A DNA stretch of 8,910 bases, from contig DCHE01000037.1 in the NCBI GenBank assembly GCA_002314775.1, forward strand, positions 7,896 to 16,805, given 5' to 3'. The notes beneath the pieces are model-generated. The model did no database searches, was not told where the DNA came from, and saw nothing but the letters and a program-made list of their open reading frames with translations. The DNA is from Lachnospiraceae bacterium UBA1760 (GTDB taxonomy: Bacteria; Bacillota; Clostridia; Lachnospirales; Lachnospiraceae). Below are positions 6,100 through 8,910 of this stretch, piece after piece. Position numbers and translations under genes: made by a program. The stretch's first letter is position 1; the number at the start of each line of letters is the position of its first letter.

Positions 6100-6828
6100 A
6101 TGAAAGGAAAAACAAAAAGACTACTAAGCATAGCTATGGCTCTTGTTATGGTGATATCCACAATTACCATACCTAAAAAAGAGGCATATGCTGCGGAAAG
6201 CTACCAGGTGTGGGTTGAAAGAGTGCAGTTCGATAGTGATAATGCGGTAAGCGGTATTACTATAGGAGATGCAAAGGCAACCTATGATGCAAGTACTAAC
6301 ACGATTACATTTGACAAGAGCGTTAAGCTTACAGGCTCTTCAAAGGCTAAAGGGTGCAGTATCTACGCTAATACTGACGAGGAATTAAACATTGTTTTTG
6401 CAAAGGGCACTAGCAATGAAATTAATGGTGTATATGCTGAAAAAGGCTGCAAAATCACAGCGGAAGGTGCAGATCTGACTTTTATCCAAAACCAATCATA
6501 TAGTATATTTGTGGGTGGTGTTGTGATAGAATCGGCTAAAAATATTACCGTATCGGATGATATTAACTTGTTCTACTACTCGGCTACTGGTAATGTATCT
6601 ATTAATGCCACAGGAGATGTGTACTTTGGAGGAACATACTCACAAAGAATGATGTTAAGAAAACTTACCCTGAAGGTGGATGGAAACGTAACATTTAATG
6701 CAAAAACTACATACGATTATATAGGCGATTATGCTGATTTTGAAATAGGTGGAAATCTTACAATAAAAAATGAATTTCTTGATTTTTGTGGCAGCTGTGA
6801 TATAAAAGTTGGAAAAAACTGGTTATGA
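6100..6828 (+). CDS. Secreted beta-helix-like surface protein, N-terminal part up to the frame break
   Basis: This part has 242 residues. Residues 1-31 are a typical signal peptide: basic KGKTKR, hydrophobic LLSIAMALVMVISTITI, then an A-Y-A cleavage site. Next is a module starting VWVERVQF, with 'IGDAKATYDASTNTITFDKS', which recurs near 8082. This layout is common in clostridial secreted proteins that resemble carbohydrate-binding or right-handed beta-helix families; the family name is from memory. After it come short repeats of the form xLTxxxGGNLTI/GNVSI..., one beta-helix coil each. The frame stops at a TGA (6826) in the middle of such a coil, directly after the heptamer A AAA AAC. The pattern continues in the -1 frame, so this is the front half of one longer gene rather than a complete protein. 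The product should be exported and stay outside the cell; no anchor is visible here. Confidence 0.8.
   Translation: MKGKTKRLLSIAMALVMVISTITIPKKEAYAAESYQVWVERVQFDSDNAVSGITIGDAKATYDASTNTITFDKSVKLTGSSKAKGCSIYANTDEELNIVFAKGTSNEINGVYAEKGCKITAEGADLTFIQNQSYSIFVGGVVIESAKNITVSDDINLFYYSATGNVSINATGDVYFGGTYSQRMMLRKLTLKVDGNVTFNAKTTYDYIGDYADFEIGGNLTIKNEFLDFCGSCDIKVGKNWL
6813..6819 (+). other. Frame break at a slippery heptamer A AAA AAC
   Basis: In the upstream frame the codons read GGA AAA AAC TGG TTA TGA, which places A AAA AAC in the X XXY YYZ register used for -1 ribosomal frameshifting. A one-base backward slip continues as CTG GTT ATG ACT and joins the open frame that runs to the window end. I see no clear stem-loop 5-9 bases downstream and no Shine-Dalgarno-like stimulator 10-14 bases upstream. 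A lost A (six A here, seven would be in frame) is therefore the more likely cause. Confidence 0.7.
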
Positions 6829-8910
6829 CTGGAAAAGCAACGTACGGATTCTCATACAGCGGAACGTCCAATATAAGCGCAAAAGAAGGAATTGATATAT
6901 CGGTAAATGGTGAAAGATTAGCTTCTACTGTCAATTTAAGTACTGATAAAGATATTAAAATTGAAGCAACAGGTACAAATTTATTTAGTGGTAATGCAAA
7001 GCTTACCGCTGGTGGAGATATTACTATTAATTCAGATAATAGTCAGTACATGTTTTGTGGTAGTTGTGATTTGACTGCAGGCGAGAATATTATTATTAAG
7101 GGAAGTATTGGAAGCAGTGGTTATTTCCTTGGAGGGGATTTGAATGCAAAAGCTAAATCCCTGGAGGTATACCTTACTCCAAACACTATTAATGGTTACA
7201 AAGGTGTTTATAAAGTGGATATGGAAAAGCCTGTAGTGTACGCAGGTAGTTCACCAGATGGCGCAGTTAAATTAGCGGAGGTCCCTTCTGATATTTGGAA
7301 AAATGGCGGATACAATTACATAAAATATGTCGACACATCGTTTATTTCAAGCTATACGATTGTTGACTCAGAGGATATTTTCTGGGCAAAAGGAAGCAAT
7401 ACTCCTTTGGTGGTTGAGTCAACAGCCCCATCTTTAAAGTTCAAAAGTGTAAGTATTGGTGGAACAACTCTTGATGAAGGAACATACAGTGTTAATAATG
7501 CTTCAGATTATTCATACACAGCAGTTAGTTTGTCAGCTGATTATCTTGAGACACTTGGAGTAGGTGAATTTACAATTGAAATTGAATCAGAGGATGGCAC
7601 AGCATCGGCAACATTTTCGATTTATTATGCTGAACCAGAAATAAAGTGTCACGTTAAGCTTACCGGCGAGGAAGAAGGGATAGAGCTTCAGAAGGAAATT
7701 TACAGTGAAACAGAGCTTAAGGAGATAGCGAGAAGGTTAAGTTTAACTGAGAACAATTGTAACAGTGAATGCTATGTAGTATTTATTAATGGAGGAGACG
7801 ATACTAACGGTTATACAGGATTTGTATACTGGCATGGTGAAATACGTGATATTGGTGAAGAAAATAGAGATGAAGATGACAAGGTTTCTTGCTCTGAGCT
7901 TCAATATTATGCGGGACAAGGGGATATAATTATGTATCCTCACCATGATTATGGCGAGTATGTATCAAATGGTGATGCAACCATCAAGGCTGATGGAACT
8001 AAGACAAGAGTCTGCAAGGACTGCGGCGATGAAGATACAGTAACTGATGAGGGAACTAAGATAGAAATTGAGGAAAAATTCCTTTGGGTTAATGGTGTCG
8101 AGATAACTGCTGATAATATCGAAGATGGTGTTAAGATTGGAGACGCGACAGCAAGCTTTAATCTAGCTACATATACATTGACATTTGATAAGAGTGTTAC
8201 ATTTACAGATGGATATGAGGGATATTCAATATATTACAGTGGCTCGAAGGACCTTAATGTTGTATTTGCCGATGAATCTGACAATGTAATAAAGGGAATT
8301 TGTAACGCTGGCAAGAAGAGTAGCGGAACATGTACCCTGACAATAAAGGGTGCCGCTAATTTGACACTGCTTGCGTCAGGTGGAAGACAGTTATTAGATG
8401 GAATAGTTAACATGGATGGTGTTAACAATGTGACAATTCCAGAAACAGTTGAGTCAGACTATGGTGTTTTTGGAGCTGTTAATTGGAGCATCACCGGTGA
8501 CCTGACTATCAACGGACACTACATCTGCAATGTTTTTGAGGAGGCTGCTGTATTTAAGGCCGGAGGTAATATCAAGGTTGATGTGAAAGAAGATGGACTC
8601 TTCATATTTAATAGAAATACCGAGATGACAGCAGGTGGAGATATAGCATTAAAGGGAGAGAGCGCCTATACTTATGCGGGTTCTACACTTACTCTTGATG
8701 CCAAGGGTAATATCGAAATTGATGCAAAATCAAAAAGCAATTTAGTATTATCAGCTGCCGAGATGACAGCAGGTGGAGATATAACAATCAAGGGAGAGAG
8801 TTATAGTAATTATTTCAGCTCTCCGCTCACTCTAAATGCAGAGGGCAATATCGGAGTTGATGCAATATCAACAAATGGATTTTTTGTAAATTCAGCTGCC
8901 GAGATGACAG
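6819..8910 (+). CDS. Secreted beta-helix-like surface protein, C-terminal part in the -1 frame, 3'-partial
   Basis: The frame is open from CTG 6819 to the window end (697 codons, no stop), and the gene continues beyond it. The order is: more beta-helix coils (CGSCDLTAGENIIIKG matches CGSCDIKVGKN just before the break); an Ig-like X2-type segment (about 7432-7635: TYSV..., VSLSADYLETLGVGEFTIEI); a mixed segment; a short cysteine motif (about 7941-8058: HHDYGEYVSNGDA...GTKTRVCKDCG), known from many clostridial surface proteins; a second copy of the N-terminal module (from 8082: LWVNGVEI, IGDATASF, LTFDKSV); and tandem 46-47-residue repeats. The ATG at 6825 overlaps the TGA of the first part (ATGA), so re-initiation is possible. 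That product would lack a signal peptide, so frame joining makes better sense. A role as an adhesin or glycan-binding protein is inference. Confidence 0.78.
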   Translation, partial: MVMTGKATYGFSYSGTSNISAKEGIDISVNGERLASTVNLSTDKDIKIEATGTNLFSGNAKLTAGGDITINSDNSQYMFCGSCDLTAGENIIIKGSIGSSGYFLGGDLNAKAKSLEVYLTPNTINGYKGVYKVDMEKPVVYAGSSPDGAVKLAEVPSDIWKNGGYNYIKYVDTSFISSYTIVDSEDIFWAKGSNTPLVVESTAPSLKFKSVSIGGTTLDEGTYSVNNASDYSYTAVSLSADYLETLGVGEFTIEIESEDGTASATFSIYYAEPEIKCHVKLTGEEEGIELQKEIYSETELKEIARRLSLTENNCNSECYVVFINGGDDTNGYTGFVYWHGEIRDIGEENRDEDDKVSCSELQYYAGQGDIIMYPHHDYGEYVSNGDATIKADGTKTRVCKDCGDEDTVTDEGTKIEIEEKFLWVNGVEITADNIEDGVKIGDATASFNLATYTLTFDKSVTFTDGYEGYSIYYSGSKDLNVVFADESDNVIKGICNAGKKSSGTCTLTIKGAANLTLLASGGRQLLDGIVNMDGVNNVTIPETVESDYGVFGAVNWSITGDLTINGHYICNVFEEAAVFKAGGNIKVDVKEDGLFIFNRNTEMTAGGDIALKGESAYTYAGSTLTLDAKGNIEIDAKSKSNLVLSAAEMTAGGDITIKGESYSNYFSSPLTLNAEGNIGVDAISTNGFFVNSAAEMT
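8622..8910 (+). repeat. Tandem 138/141-bp coding repeat, continuing past the window
   Basis: GAGATGACAGCAGGTGGAG starts at 8622 and 8760, and its beginning recurs at 8901, giving periods of 138 and 141 bases (46 and 47 residues). Each protein unit contains two coils, EMTAGGDI-type and LTL(D/N)AxGNI-type, of about 23 residues each. This fits a parallel beta-helix built by recent duplication. Confidence 0.85.

Noticed and set aside
7743..8428. Two minus-strand open frames of 64-67 codons
   Set aside because: They are antisense to the continuous frame of the secreted protein, with no start signals or motifs.
6825..8910. Independent gene starting at ATG 6825 by re-initiation at ATGA
   Set aside because: There is no signal peptide or good ribosome binding site, and the start falls in the middle of a repeat coil that begins in the upstream frame; it is better read as the same gene after a frame break.

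Overview
The window looks like a piece of a low-GC Firmicutes chromosome, most likely an anaerobic clostridium of the Lachnospiraceae type (Butyrivibrio-like). This is inferred from the AT-rich composition, the strong AAGGAGG ribosome binding site, the tight one-directional gene packing and the style of secreted repeat protein at the right end. No rRNA, tRNA, CRISPR array, insertion sequence or phage gene was seen. All supported genes lie on the + strand.

Region 1 (1-5377) is one apparent operon already running at the left edge. It holds a very large, 5'-truncated ABC1/AarF/UbiB-type atypical kinase, then a protein with an N-terminal GNAT acetyltransferase-like domain and two further GNAT-like segments. 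Next comes a short, stop-flanked fragment that repeats the C-terminal end of the kinase, apparently the fossil of a second kinase copy. Last is a small basic HTH-like protein starting at a TTG. A perfect 12-bp hairpin terminator closes the unit. The stop and start of the first two genes overlap by one base and the rest is tightly spaced, so the genes are probably co-expressed. Kinase + acyltransferase-like + HTH is an unusual grouping with no recognisable quinone-pathway neighbour, and it is the best candidate here for an undescribed system. Its function cannot be read from this sequence.

Region 2 (5378-5924) is a single MerR-family regulator with a TATAAT box and a small inverted repeat in front of it and its own terminator behind it. 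Its N-terminus carries a short tandem repeat not expected in the family.

Region 3 (5925-8910) begins with an extended -10 promoter and a roughly 160-nt leader that can fold into alternative hairpins. It continues with a secreted, repeat-rich, probably beta-helical surface protein that runs off the right edge. The reading frame of this protein breaks at 6813-6819, exactly on the heptamer A AAA AAC in the slippery register. Joining the two frames by a -1 step restores the repeat pattern and gives at least 937 residues. The break may be a one-base loss in an A run (mutation, phase switch or sequencing error) or, less likely, programmed frameshifting. The downstream part contains an Ig-like X2-type segment, a cysteine pair of the 'DATC..GTKTR.CxxCG' kind, a second copy of the N-terminal module and tandem 46-47-residue repeats.
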